Below, piece by piece: positions 7,681-16,510 of a DNA stretch of 64,000 nucleotides (its first letter is position 1; each line of letters opens with the position of its first letter). Position numbers and translations under genes: made by a program. The stretch covers positions 2,790,001 through 2,854,000 of the forward strand of contig NZ_CP010976.1 of NCBI RefSeq assembly GCF_000949425.1, written 5' to 3'. Origin of the DNA: Paenibacillus sp. IHBB 10380. GTDB lineage: Bacteria > Bacillota > Bacilli > Paenibacillales > Paenibacillaceae. Under the pieces are notes generated by a model. The model was not told where the DNA came from. It searched no databases and saw nothing but the letters and a program-made list of their open reading frames with translations.

Positions 7681-9426
7681 TTGTTTTCTGTTCTTACTAA
7701 ATTGGGATGGTTCTTTCGCCAAGAGAGAAAGCGCTACATGATCGGCTTGTTCGTGCTGATTGTGTGCGGAATTGGTGAGCTACTCCCACCTCGTTTACTT
7801 GGAAATGCGATTGATGATATTGTGACGGGCTCGATTACAGGTCCCTCACTAATCGGCTATATCCTATCCATTATTGTTATTCTAATCGTTATCTATATCC
7901 TCACTTACATATGGATGCATAGACTATTCGGTGGTGCCAACCTTGTAGAACGTATTCTCCGCTCGCGATATATGAATCATTTACTCGGAATGACTCCTCC
8001 GTTCTTTGAACGGAATCGTACGGGTGACTTGATGGCAAGAGCAACAAATGACCTTCGTTCCGTATCGGCTACTGCTGGTTTCGGTATGCTGGTTATGACA
8101 GATTCAACAGTATTTTTACTCGTCATTTTGTTTGCAATGGGCTTTCTGGTCAGTTGGCAGCTCACATTAGCTGCCATCATTCCCCTTCCATTCATCGCTA
8201 TAGCGATGAAGATTTACGGGAAAATCATTCACGAACGTTACTCTTTAGCACAGGATGCCTTTGGTGATATGAATGACCAAGTACTGGAATCGGTAGCAGG
8301 TGTTCGTGTTATTCGTGCATATGTTCAAGAAAGATCCGACCAGGAACGTTTTCAGAAGATAACAGATGATGTTTATCGCAAAAATATGCATGTCGCCAAG
8401 CTCGATGCTTTATTCGAACCTACCATTCGTCTTTGTGTGGGACTCAGTTATGTGATTGGTCTTGCTTATGGGATTTATCTCGTATTCAAGAATGAAATTA
8501 CGCTTGGAGACCTTGTCTCGTTCAATATGTACCTTGGGATGATGATCTGGCCTATGTTCGCCATTGGAGAACTCATTAATATTATGCAACGCGGGAGTGC
8601 ATCACTTGATCGTGTCGACGAAATTTTATCGGTTGTTCCCGATGTTAACGATGTCGCTCACCCTATTCATGTAGATAATCCTGAGACGATCGAGCTACGG
8701 GATGTTACCTTTCGTTATCCAGCTTCAACAGTTGATAATCTAAAACATATTCAGTTCACGATGCAAAAAGGACAGACGCTCGGTGTAGTCGGTCGTACCG
8801 GAAGTGGTAAAACTACTTTGCTTAAACAGTTGCTTCATGAATACCCAACAGGAAGCGGACAACTGCTCATATCTGGAATTTCCATTAATAATATAGCTAA
8901 AGATCAACTCTATAGTTGGATCGGATATGTTCCACAAGAGCAAATTCTATTCTCTAAGTCTGTGAGACAGAATATTCAATTCGGTCTGAAAGATGCAAGC
9001 GACGACCTAATCATGGAGGCTATTGCTACAGCAGCTTTTGAGAACGACTTGATAACCCTATCCGATGGTCTAGATACGCTTGTTGGGGAAAAAGGTGTTG
9101 CCCTCTCGGGAGGTCAAAAGCAGCGTGTTGCGTTAGCCAGAGCTTTCATTGGTAATCCTGAGATTCTTATTCTAGATGATGCGCTATCCGCGGTTGATGC
9201 TAGAACAGAAGCACGAATTATTGAGAATATTAGGCTCAAACGTGCTGGCAAAACAACCTTAATTTCTACCCACCGTTTATCAGCTGTAGAGCACGCTGAC
9301 TGGATCGTCGTGATGGAACAAGGAAGTATTATTGAAGAAGGAACACATCAAGATTTACTGGCTCATGGTGGCTGGTATCTGGAACAATTCGAACGTCAAC
9401 AAGTGGAGAATAAACTTACGACTTAA
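7681..9426 (+). CDS. bmrC: Heterodimeric multidrug ABC exporter subunit BmrC (YheI-like)
   Basis: This 581-residue half-transporter matches BmrC/YheI along its length, starting MFSVLTKLGWFF. It has six membrane helices, then an ATPase with Walker A GRTGSGKTT, a canonical signature LSGGQKQR and Walker B ILILDDALSAVD. In the Walker B motif the catalytic Glu is replaced by Asp, the known mark of the degenerate site contributed by BmrC. The TTG at 7681 is chosen over GTG 7672 because AAGGAAGTGA (7666-7675) is five bases upstream and the N-terminus then aligns with BmrC. It probably pairs with the next gene, 14 bases downstream. Confidence 0.9.
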   Translation: MFSVLTKLGWFFRQERKRYMIGLFVLIVCGIGELLPPRLLGNAIDDIVTGSITGPSLIGYILSIIVILIVIYILTYIWMHRLFGGANLVERILRSRYMNHLLGMTPPFFERNRTGDLMARATNDLRSVSATAGFGMLVMTDSTVFLLVILFAMGFLVSWQLTLAAIIPLPFIAIAMKIYGKIIHERYSLAQDAFGDMNDQVLESVAGVRVIRAYVQERSDQERFQKITDDVYRKNMHVAKLDALFEPTIRLCVGLSYVIGLAYGIYLVFKNEITLGDLVSFNMYLGMMIWPMFAIGELINIMQRGSASLDRVDEILSVVPDVNDVAHPIHVDNPETIELRDVTFRYPASTVDNLKHIQFTMQKGQTLGVVGRTGSGKTTLLKQLLHEYPTGSGQLLISGISINNIAKDQLYSWIGYVPQEQILFSKSVRQNIQFGLKDASDDLIMEAIATAAFENDLITLSDGLDTLVGEKGVALSGGQKQRVALARAFIGNPEILILDDALSAVDARTEARIIENIRLKRAGKTTLISTHRLSAVEHADWIVVMEQGSIIEEGTHQDLLAHGGWYLEQFERQQVENKLTT

Positions 9427-9440
9427 GGTGGTGTCTTAGA

Positions 9441-11504
9441 TTGAATATAGGTAAACGCTTGTTCCAATATGCTCTGACTGCTAAAGCGATGTTTATTGCT
9501 GCTATTATTACATTGTGTATCGGCGTAGCGGCAGAGCTAGCGGGACCTTTTATAGCCAAGGCCATGATTGATGATCATATGCTTGGCATTGAACAACCCT
9601 TTTTTGAGACAAATTCTTCTGATTCTTTTGGAGCTGTCCCCTATGAAGGTCATTATTATAAGCGAGGTGATCGATTCGCTGAGGATGAGCCTAAAGGGAA
9701 TGAAATTCGTGTTCTCCAGCAGGGACGTAGCTTCTACTTCATTAATCAGCCCATTGATGTAGCCGTTGGCAAAAGAAGCTACGCAGAGGGGCAATTAACG
9801 ATTACGAATGGTACAATTCAGAATTCTTACCCTGCTAAGGCTTTAACAGCGGAGCAGCTGTTTACCTTCTATAAGCCCGAAATTCCAGGCATTATGAAGC
9901 TGGTCGGATTATACCTTCTTCTATTAGTGGTTACAATTTTCACTGAATTTGGTAAAACCTATTGGCTACAAGCATCTGCAAACAAAGTAATTCAGAAACT
10001 TCGTACGGATGTATACGCTCATATTCAGCGTCTACCCGTACACTTCTTCGATAATTTACCCGCGGGTAAAGTGGTATCTCGTATTACCAATGATACAGAA
10101 GCCGTCAAGGACTTGTTCGTAGCAGTCCTTGCTAACTTTAGCTCTGGTATTATCTATATTGCCGGTGTCTATGTCGCCCTATTCATGCTCGATGTCCGAT
10201 TGGGGCTTGTATGTCTCTTTGTTATTCCGATCCTGTTCGTTTGGATCTATTTGTACCGAAAATTTGCAACGAAGTTCAACACCATTATCCGTTCGCGGTT
10301 AAGTGAAATCAATGCAATCATTAATGAATCTATTCAAGGAATGTCAATTATTCGTATCTTTAGACGTCAGAAACAGACCAATGAAGAATTCGAAGCACTC
10401 AATCAAGATTATATGAAGCACCAGAATAAGATGCTTAATCTTAACGCCTGGACAACACATAACTTAGTTAATGTACTGCGTAGCTTGTCATTTGCAGTAT
10501 TACTAGCCTATTTCGGATTCGGTTCATTGAATGGTGCTAATGCAGTGTCTCTCGGTGTACTTTATGCCTTCGTAGATGTATTAGGTCGTCTATTTCAACC
10601 CATCACTGGCATGGTAAACCAACTAGCTGCACTCGACTCCTCAATGGTCTCTGCTGGAAGAGTCTTTGAATTAATGGATGAAGAAGGAGAAGCTGTTACG
10701 GATGGCCAAATGCCTCGTTATAAAGGAAATGTTGAATTCAAAGATGTATTTTTTGCTTACAAGAAAGACTATGTTCTCAAAAATATATCTTTTGAAGCGA
10801 AACAAGGACAGACGATCGCACTCGTAGGTCATACCGGTTCGGGTAAAAGTTCAATCATCAACCTTCTCTTCCGCTTTTATGATCCACAACAGGGAACCAT
10901 TACGATTGATGGTCAAGAAGTAAAGAGTATACCGAAGCAGTGGCTTCGCCAACATATGGGAATTGTGCTTCAGGACCCCTATCTCTTCACAGGTACTGTC
11001 GCCTCTAATGTTAGCCTAGGAGATGAGAGAATCACACGAGAGCAGATTGAGAAGGCACTTCGTGATGTTGGGGCTGATAGAATTCTCGCCCATCTTCCAC
11101 AAGGGTTCGATGAGCCTGTCGTAGAGAAAGGAAGTACACTCTCTGCCGGACAACGTCAACTCATCTCATTTGCCCGTGCTCTTGCATTCGATCCAGCTAT
11201 TCTAATCTTAGATGAAGCAACAGCTAATATTGATACAGAAACAGAGAGCTTAATACAATCAGCACTCGAAGTTCTGAAGAAAGGTCGGACGACGTTCATT
11301 ATCGCCCATCGCCTCTCTACCATCCGGAGTGCAGATCAAATCCTAGTATTGCACCGTGGCGAAATTGTTGAGAGAGGTAGCCATGATGAATTATTGAAGA
11401 TTGGTGGCCGATACCATCAGCTATATCAGCTACAGCAAGGTAATACTATCGCTTCACCAATGGCATCTTTACAAGGTCAGCCCATAGCAAATGGAGCGTT
11501 ATAA
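9441..11504 (+). CDS. bmrD: Heterodimeric multidrug ABC exporter subunit BmrD (YheH-like)
   Basis: The 687-residue partner of BmrC starts at TTG after AAGGTGGTG. Between the first and second membrane helices lies an insertion of roughly 100 residues (about 50-150, including YYKRGDRFAEDE), matching the extracellular domain peculiar to BmrD. The ATPase has Walker A GHTGSGKSS, a non-canonical signature LSAGQRQL and Walker B ILILDEATANID with the catalytic Glu. Together with BmrC this gives one active and one degenerate nucleotide site. The heterodimer exports several antibiotics and dyes in B. subtilis. A terminator follows. Confidence 0.92.
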   Translation: MNIGKRLFQYALTAKAMFIAAIITLCIGVAAELAGPFIAKAMIDDHMLGIEQPFFETNSSDSFGAVPYEGHYYKRGDRFAEDEPKGNEIRVLQQGRSFYFINQPIDVAVGKRSYAEGQLTITNGTIQNSYPAKALTAEQLFTFYKPEIPGIMKLVGLYLLLLVVTIFTEFGKTYWLQASANKVIQKLRTDVYAHIQRLPVHFFDNLPAGKVVSRITNDTEAVKDLFVAVLANFSSGIIYIAGVYVALFMLDVRLGLVCLFVIPILFVWIYLYRKFATKFNTIIRSRLSEINAIINESIQGMSIIRIFRRQKQTNEEFEALNQDYMKHQNKMLNLNAWTTHNLVNVLRSLSFAVLLAYFGFGSLNGANAVSLGVLYAFVDVLGRLFQPITGMVNQLAALDSSMVSAGRVFELMDEEGEAVTDGQMPRYKGNVEFKDVFFAYKKDYVLKNISFEAKQGQTIALVGHTGSGKSSIINLLFRFYDPQQGTITIDGQEVKSIPKQWLRQHMGIVLQDPYLFTGTVASNVSLGDERITREQIEKALRDVGADRILAHLPQGFDEPVVEKGSTLSAGQRQLISFARALAFDPAILILDEATANIDTETESLIQSALEVLKKGRTTFIIAHRLSTIRSADQILVLHRGEIVERGSHDELLKIGGRYHQLYQLQQGNTIASPMASLQGQPIANGAL

Positions 11505-11522
11505 CAAATAAGATCCATCTGG

Positions 11523-11592
11523 AGTTCCTCCCTTCTCTCATGTGTTTAGTTGTAATCCTAAGCATATGAGATTTAGGGAGGAACTTCTTTTT
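11523..11592 (+). terminator. Terminator of the bmrCD operon
   Basis: AGTTCCTCCC (11523-11532) pairs with GGGAGGAACT (11576-11585); TCTCAT/ATGAGA extend the stem inside, and a T-run follows at 11586-11593. Confidence 0.85.
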
Positions 11593-11671
11593 TGCGTGTT
11601 CTAAAAAATCAAACGCAATCATGCTCTAAATCATAAAATCGATAAGTGATAATAAATTATTATAAAAATTA

Positions 11672-11724
11672 TTGTAAACGCTTCCTATTAATGATAATAT
11701 GTTATCAAGATGATAAATTATCAT
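11672..11724 (+). promoter_or_regulatory. Promoter with cre-like site and two tandem palindromes
   Basis: TTGTAA (11672-11677) and TAATAT (11695-11700) with a 17-base spacer form a promoter. TTGTAAACGCTTCCT (11672-11686) fits the CcpA cre consensus WTGNAANCGNWNNCW. Two palindromes, TGATAA-N4-TTATCA (11692-11707) and TGATAA-N-TTATCA (11711-11723), cover the -10 box and the start region. They are good candidate operators, possibly for the adjacent DauR-like regulator; binding is inferred. Confidence 0.65.
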
Positions 11725-11770
11725 TAAATCTCGACAATAATATGTAGTTCAGAGAATTTGGAGGTACTTC

Positions 11771-12457
11771 ATGGAATCAAATAACGTTCATCTTTTTCTG
11801 GAGAAATATTTCCCAATGGCTTCTTTCATAGCCTCAATTGTTGGACCCAAATGTGAAGTTGTTGTACATGATATTAGTAATCCAGAACGATCGATTGTTC
11901 ATATTGAAAACGGTCACATTAGTGGTAGAAAAGTGGGAGACGGTTCGACGGACCTTGTATTGAAACTCCTTAAAGGTGGGGCTTATCACGAGCAACAGTT
12001 TATCACGAACTATAAAGGGAAAGGATCACTCGGTCAAATCTTTCGCTCTTCTACTTACTTCATTAAGGATGAAAGCGGTGTATTGGTCGGTATGATGTGT
12101 TTGAATATCGACGTCACCCATTTGGATACCGCTGCTCAGTGGATTCAGGATTTGTTAGAAGGTGGTGGAGCTTTTCCTTCCGACCCGAAAGTCCCGGTTG
12201 TGACTGCTGCTGAGAAACCTGTATCTGAATACTTACAAGGAAATATGGATGACTTATTAGCACACATGATTGAGACGGTAATGTCCAGAACAACCGTTTC
12301 GCCTAATCGATTATCTGCCCAAGAGAAAATGGAATTGATTAAAGAATTCAATGACGAAGGGGTTTTCCTACTCAAGGGCGGTGTCGTACAAGTGGCGAAA
12401 GCTTGTAATATGTCTGAACCCACCGTTTATCGTTACTTACAGAAAGTTAAGGATTAG
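11771..12457 (+). CDS. YheO/DauR-like PAS-HTH transcriptional regulator
   Basis: A 228-residue protein with an N-terminal YheO-type PAS-like sensor domain (about residues 8-120, with CEVVVHDISNPE and GKGSLGQIFRSSTYFIKD) and a C-terminal helix-turn-helix (about 175-228, ending VAKACNMSEPTVYRYLQKVK). The DauR group controls D-arginine catabolism in Pseudomonas, and relatives usually regulate adjacent amino-acid catabolic genes. The gene is immediately followed by the PatB-like enzyme, 15 bases on, so it likely controls its own operon through the palindromes upstream. The effector is unknown. A GGAGG site precedes the ATG. Confidence 0.85.
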   Translation: MESNNVHLFLEKYFPMASFIASIVGPKCEVVVHDISNPERSIVHIENGHISGRKVGDGSTDLVLKLLKGGAYHEQQFITNYKGKGSLGQIFRSSTYFIKDESGVLVGMMCLNIDVTHLDTAAQWIQDLLEGGGAFPSDPKVPVVTAAEKPVSEYLQGNMDDLLAHMIETVMSRTTVSPNRLSAQEKMELIKEFNDEGVFLLKGGVVQVAKACNMSEPTVYRYLQKVKD

Positions 12458-12472
12458 ATGGGAGGGAATGAT

Positions 12473-13642
12473 ATGAGTACAAATTTTGATGAAGTAATCA
12501 ACCGATTCGGGACAAACTGTGCCAAATGGGATGGGTTAGTCACAGAATATGGTCAGGAGGTTATCCCGTTGTCTGTAGCGGATATGGACTTCCGTGCTCC
12601 CCAAGCCCTCGTTGATGAGACGATTCGAATAGCACAGCACGGTATATTCGGCTATACGGAGTTATACCCCCCTTATTATGAGGCCGTTCAGGGATGGATG
12701 AAGCGCGCCTATGCGTGGGATATCCCTCAAGAGTGGATTGTATTCAGTCCGCGAATTGTGCAAGCCTTTTCAATTATTCTACAAAAGTTTACGGAGATCG
12801 GTGATCGCGTGCTCATTCACACTCCAGCTTATCAACCGATTGCGAAGGCTGTCTCAGAGAATGACCGCAAGCTAGTTGAGAGTCCGTTGATCTATCGGAA
12901 TGGTCGTTATGAAATCGACTTTGAAGACATGGAACTCCACATGAAACAAGGGATAAAAGTACTCCTGTTATGTTCACCGCATAATCCAACTGGACGCGTA
13001 TGGAACATCTCAGAATTAGCCCGATTAGCAGACTTGTGTAACCTGTATGATGTCCTTCTCGTATCAGATGACGTTCATGCGGATTTTATTCGGCCTGGCC
13101 ATGAGCATACCGTGATTACTAAATTATCTGAGCAAGTTGCACAACGAAGCATTATTTGTACTTCTCCAAGTAAAACATTCAATCTGGCAAGCTTGGAAAT
13201 TGCCAACATTATTATTCCTAATGAGGATCTACGAGCGAAGTTCAAGAAAGGTCTGGTTGAAGCTGGAATTCACAACCCAACATTCTTCGCAGTGCCGATA
13301 TGTGAAACTGCATACACGGTTTGTGATGGATGGTTGGAAGAAGTGAAATCGTATATTGAAGGCAATATTCACTTTGTGAAGCAATTCTTTGCCGAGCATT
13401 TTCCTGAGTTTCATATTGTGGAATCGGAAGGCACCTATTTACTTTGGATTGACTGTACGTCCTTCGATAAAAATGATGAGAAACTGAAACGCTGGTTACT
13501 GGATGACTCTAAAGTTAGTGTTAGTTTCGGTACAACTTTCGGTCAGCAAGGTGAAGGCTTTATTCGTCTAAACGTCGCCACATCGCGGGTGACTCTTGAA
13601 GAAGCTCTACAGCGTATGGCCACTGCCTACCCAAGCATTTAA
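12473..13642 (+). CDS. MalY/PatB-family PLP-dependent C-S beta-lyase / aminotransferase
   Basis: The 389-residue fold-type I PLP enzyme has the MalY/PatB hallmarks: N-terminal VIPLSVADMDF, LCSPHNPTGRVW near residue 165, VSDDVHADFI, and the PLP-lysine segment TSPSKTFNLASLE (Lys about residue 233). Such enzymes cleave cystathionine, cysteine conjugates and related amino acids to pyruvate, ammonia and a thiol by way of 2-aminoacrylate. The start at 12473 (MSTNFDEV) has GGGAGG eight bases upstream; an ATG at 12458 abutting the previous stop has no such site. Linkage to ridA supports formation of an enamine intermediate. Confidence 0.88.
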   Translation: MSTNFDEVINRFGTNCAKWDGLVTEYGQEVIPLSVADMDFRAPQALVDETIRIAQHGIFGYTELYPPYYEAVQGWMKRAYAWDIPQEWIVFSPRIVQAFSIILQKFTEIGDRVLIHTPAYQPIAKAVSENDRKLVESPLIYRNGRYEIDFEDMELHMKQGIKVLLLCSPHNPTGRVWNISELARLADLCNLYDVLLVSDDVHADFIRPGHEHTVITKLSEQVAQRSIICTSPSKTFNLASLEIANIIIPNEDLRAKFKKGLVEAGIHNPTFFAVPICETAYTVCDGWLEEVKSYIEGNIHFVKQFFAEHFPEFHIVESEGTYLLWIDCTSFDKNDEKLKRWLLDDSKVSVSFGTTFGQQGEGFIRLNVATSRVTLEEALQRMATAYPSI

Positions 13643-13686
13643 TAAATAACAACATTGCACTCATACAATACTATTCCGAGGTGAAC

Positions 13687-15192
13687 ATGATGGGAATTAA
13701 GCAAACCAGACAACCAAAGGAAGTACAACAAAAGATCATAAAGCCACCTACCCTACTATTAGCATTAGTACCCGTTTTTACGATGATTGTATTACTGAGC
13801 TTAGGTTATGTACTATTCGAACTTCCTCCTGAGCCGTTGATTATTCTCTCTGCCATTGTGGCGGGGATCGTTGCTATTAAGTTGGGTCATTCGTATGATG
13901 ACATACTCAGATCGATATCAGAAAAGATAGCTAAGACGATGCCCGCTATCCTCATCTTGATAACGGTTGGGTTCATGATTGGTACTTGGATGGTTGGCGG
14001 TACTATTCCAATGATGATTTATTATGGGTTGCACATTATTAATCCTCAATTTCTCATCATTACTGCGTTCTTAGTTACTGCCATTGTGTCGATCTGTACA
14101 GGTACGTCATGGGGATCTGCCGGAACGATCGGTGTTGCGTTCATGGGTGTTGCAGCAGGTATGGATGCTAATCTAGCTGCTGTCGCCGGTGCAGTTGTTG
14201 CAGGTGCTTATTTCGGAGATAAACTTTCTCCGTTGTCAGACACAACCAATATCGCCTCTCTAGCAACTGGAGTTAATTTATATGAACATATAGGTCACTT
14301 GCTATACACGACCATCCCTTCCTTTATTGTTGCTGCGATAGTATATATTATCACAGGATTGAATACAGGTGGCGCGGGCGTTAACATTCCGGAAAAAGTC
14401 GGTACGATTATGAGTACGTTAGATACGATTTTCAGTTGGAACTTGTTACTTATTCTTCCTGTTCTTATCGTCTTGTTTGGTTCTCTTACCAAGAAACCCA
14501 CGATTCCTGTTATGCTTATTTCATCTATTGTGGCCATGGCCAATGCCATGATATTTCAAGGATTTACGATTCAAGATGTCATGGTTTCCGCAGTAGGTGG
14601 GTTTAATTTATCTATGGTGAATGTGGCTGGTTTCGATCTTGCAACTGTCATTCCGGATATACCTCGTTTGCTAAACCGCGGGGGTATGAATTCGATGATG
14701 GGAACATTACTTATTTGTTTCAGTGCGATTACATTCGCTGGAGTCATTTCCGTAACGAAATCACTAGATCTTATTATTAACAAGTTGATGAGATTAGTTC
14801 ATTCTACAGGTTCCTTGATCGTAACAACGATTATCGTGGGTCTATCGATGATTGGTATTACAAGTAACGGTCAGATTTCAATTCTTATGCCTGGAGAAAT
14901 GCTGCGCGAGACTTATATTCGCAAAGGTCTACATCCTAAGAACCTATCAAGAACCATCGAGGACTCTGCAACGATTATCGAACCTATCTTACCGTGGACA
15001 GCTGCCGGTGCCTATATGGCAGGGACACTCGGTGTGGCGACATTAGATTACTTACCTTGGGCAGTACTTTGTTGGACAGGTATCATATTCGCAGCACTTT
15101 GGGGCTTCACCGGTTTCGGTATAGCGAAGCTTTCGCCAGAACAGCAACAAGAAATGTTGAAAGAGTTCGATACTGAACAGAACGTTTCATAA
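13687..15192 (+). CDS. nhaC: NhaC-family Na+/H+ antiporter-type transporter
   Basis: A roughly 501-residue integral membrane protein with about 11-12 hydrophobic helices and the NhaC signatures GTSWGSAGTIGVAFMGVA and GAYFGDKLSPLSDTTN (about residues 140-195). NhaC relatives include plain Na+/H+ antiporters and substrate exchangers such as MleN (malate/lactate). Because it lies between a C-S lyase and ridA, uptake or exchange of the operon's organic substrate is plausible here; that is inference. The start could be ATG 13687 or ATG 13690; GAGGTG at 13678 serves both. Confidence 0.88.
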   Translation: MMGIKQTRQPKEVQQKIIKPPTLLLALVPVFTMIVLLSLGYVLFELPPEPLIILSAIVAGIVAIKLGHSYDDILRSISEKIAKTMPAILILITVGFMIGTWMVGGTIPMMIYYGLHIINPQFLIITAFLVTAIVSICTGTSWGSAGTIGVAFMGVAAGMDANLAAVAGAVVAGAYFGDKLSPLSDTTNIASLATGVNLYEHIGHLLYTTIPSFIVAAIVYIITGLNTGGAGVNIPEKVGTIMSTLDTIFSWNLLLILPVLIVLFGSLTKKPTIPVMLISSIVAMANAMIFQGFTIQDVMVSAVGGFNLSMVNVAGFDLATVIPDIPRLLNRGGMNSMMGTLLICFSAITFAGVISVTKSLDLIINKLMRLVHSTGSLIVTTIIVGLSMIGITSNGQISILMPGEMLRETYIRKGLHPKNLSRTIEDSATIIEPILPWTAAGAYMAGTLGVATLDYLPWAVLCWTGIIFAALWGFTGFGIAKLSPEQQQEMLKEFDTEQNVS

Positions 15193-15245
15193 TAAATAAT
15201 AACGCTATTTAAAACTAGAGATAAGAAAAGTGGAGGAGATATACG

Positions 15246-15629
15246 ATGTCTAATATTAAAGAAATTGTACAAACAACTGGAGCACCTCAAGCAATTGGAC
15301 CTTATTCACAAGCAGTCAAAGTAGGTCATCTACTCTTTACTTCGGGGCAGCTCGGGATGGATCCAGAGACGGGATTGTTCCCTGTAACCGTGGAGGAGCA
15401 GACAAAACAATCTTTGAATAATGTAAAAGCAATTATAGAGGCAGCAGGCGGCAACATGAACCAAATCGTGAAATCGACGGTCTTTCTAAAAGATATGAAC
15501 GACTTTCAAGTGGTGAACGAAATATATAGTGGGTATTTTGTAGAACCTTATCCCGCTCGTAGTGCAGTACAAGTAGCACGGTTACCGAAAGATGCTCTAG
15601 TAGAAATAGAAGTGATCGTAGATTTGTAA
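15246..15629 (+). CDS. ridA: RidA family 2-iminobutanoate/2-iminopropanoate deaminase
   Basis: The 127-residue protein is a complete YjgF/YER057c/RidA family member, with GPYSQAVKVGHLLFTSGQLG at residues 19-38 and the Arg in ARSAVQVARLPKDALVEIE (about residue 104) that contacts the imine carboxylate. RidA hydrolyses reactive enamines/imines such as 2-aminoacrylate released by PLP enzymes, giving 2-oxoacids and ammonia. Its location two genes after a PLP lyase makes a direct job in that pathway likely. GGAGGAGAT precedes the ATG. Confidence 0.93.
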   Translation: MSNIKEIVQTTGAPQAIGPYSQAVKVGHLLFTSGQLGMDPETGLFPVTVEEQTKQSLNNVKAIIEAAGGNMNQIVKSTVFLKDMNDFQVVNEIYSGYFVEPYPARSAVQVARLPKDALVEIEVIVDL

Positions 15630-15657
15630 TATTCACTAAGAGATACTAATGAACAAG

Positions 15658-15702
15658 AAGAAACGGCTTCGCCGTCCTTAAAGGGACGGTAACCGTCTCG
15701 TA
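15658..15702. repeat. Dispersed intergenic repeat, copy 1
   Basis: The first 27 bases (15658-15684, containing ACGGCTTCGCCGTCCTTAAAG) match 24 of 27 bases at 42174-42200. In this copy CGGC/GCCG, GTCC/GGAC and GACGGT/ACCGTC complements make small stem-loops. It may double as an RNA structure at the end of the ridA operon. Confidence 0.55.
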
Positions 15703-15758
15703 GAAATATAAGCAAAGTATAGTGAAAACTTATACTTTCTTATATTTTTATAAATATT

Positions 15759-15795
15759 AAAGAGCCTCATTCCTAATCATGGAATGAGGCTCTTT
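15759..15795. terminator. Bidirectional terminator between ridA and the HEPN-like gene
   Basis: A perfect 15-base stem AAAGAGCCTCATTCC (15759-15773) with its complement (15781-15795) and T-rich ends on both strands, placed between convergent genes. Confidence 0.88.
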
Positions 15796-15828
15796 ATTTA
15801 GTATAGACACTAGAGATTGTTAGGATAT

Positions 15829-16296
15829 TTATTTCGTTGTGAAATCTTTTTCCAGTTCTAACTTAACGTACAGCTCTCGAGAATAACCTTGAAGTTTTTT
15901 TTCAAGTGCCTGTGCTTGATCCTTGAAACTTGTCAATTCACGTATCATTCTAGAACGCCCTGCTGGACTGAAAGTCTCCTGAATTCGTTCCTTGAAATAA
16001 TCATGAACAATATAATTCCGCTGCTTCCATACTTTTTTAAGTTGAATTGTCTCTTCCTCTGAGAAGGGGAAGTAATGTTGAATTTCCTGTACCAATTGGC
16101 CCAGAGAACTATTTAATTTACTTTGATATAATTCTGTGAAATCTTCTTCTGATGGTATCTTCCCTTGCGATAGCTTCATAAGCATTAGTAAATTGGCGAG
16201 TTGTTGCTCTAAAGCTTGCGAATAATATACAGCAAGTCCAAAATAGGCAAATACATCCTTGGAATGATCACTATCGAGCAGCTTATCTTTTCCCAT
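15829..16296 (-). CDS. Small HEPN-like protein of unknown function
   Basis: A 155-residue, largely helical protein. Residues near 100-112 read KQRNYIVHDYFKE, which fits the Rx4H motif (R-N-x3-H) of HEPN-domain RNases, and the preceding region is alpha-helical as in that fold. No antitoxin-like nucleotidyltransferase gene is adjacent, so a toxin role is not implied; many HEPN-like proteins are unlinked to MNT partners. The start at 16296 (MGKDKLL) has GGAG eight bases upstream, whereas the ATG at 16314 has no site. Monocistronic, facing ridA. Confidence 0.65.
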   Translation of the reverse strand: MGKDKLLDSDHSKDVFAYFGLAVYYSQALEQQLANLLMLMKLSQGKIPSEEDFTELYQSKLNSSLGQLVQEIQHYFPFSEEETIQLKKVWKQRNYIVHDYFKERIQETFSPAGRSRMIRELTSFKDQAQALEKKLQGYSRELYVKLELEKDFTTK

Positions 16297-16510
16297 GCGT
16301 TCCGCTCCATTCACTATTTAAGACCTACACCTAAGGTGTAAGCTAATCTGCTTTATTACTCCTTCTTATGTTAAAGGAATAAGCGGAATCAATCAACATG
16401 GATCTAATGATTGAGTAATTATACCTATTCACAACATAAAAATATAAATATATATCCACATATACAAGGATGTAAAGCATCTTGAGACCTATTCTAGATC
16501 GGTCACTTAT

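Noticed and set aside
15829..16296. Toxin-antitoxin reading of the HEPN-like gene
   Set aside because: No antitoxin-like gene is adjacent; kept only as a HEPN-like protein.
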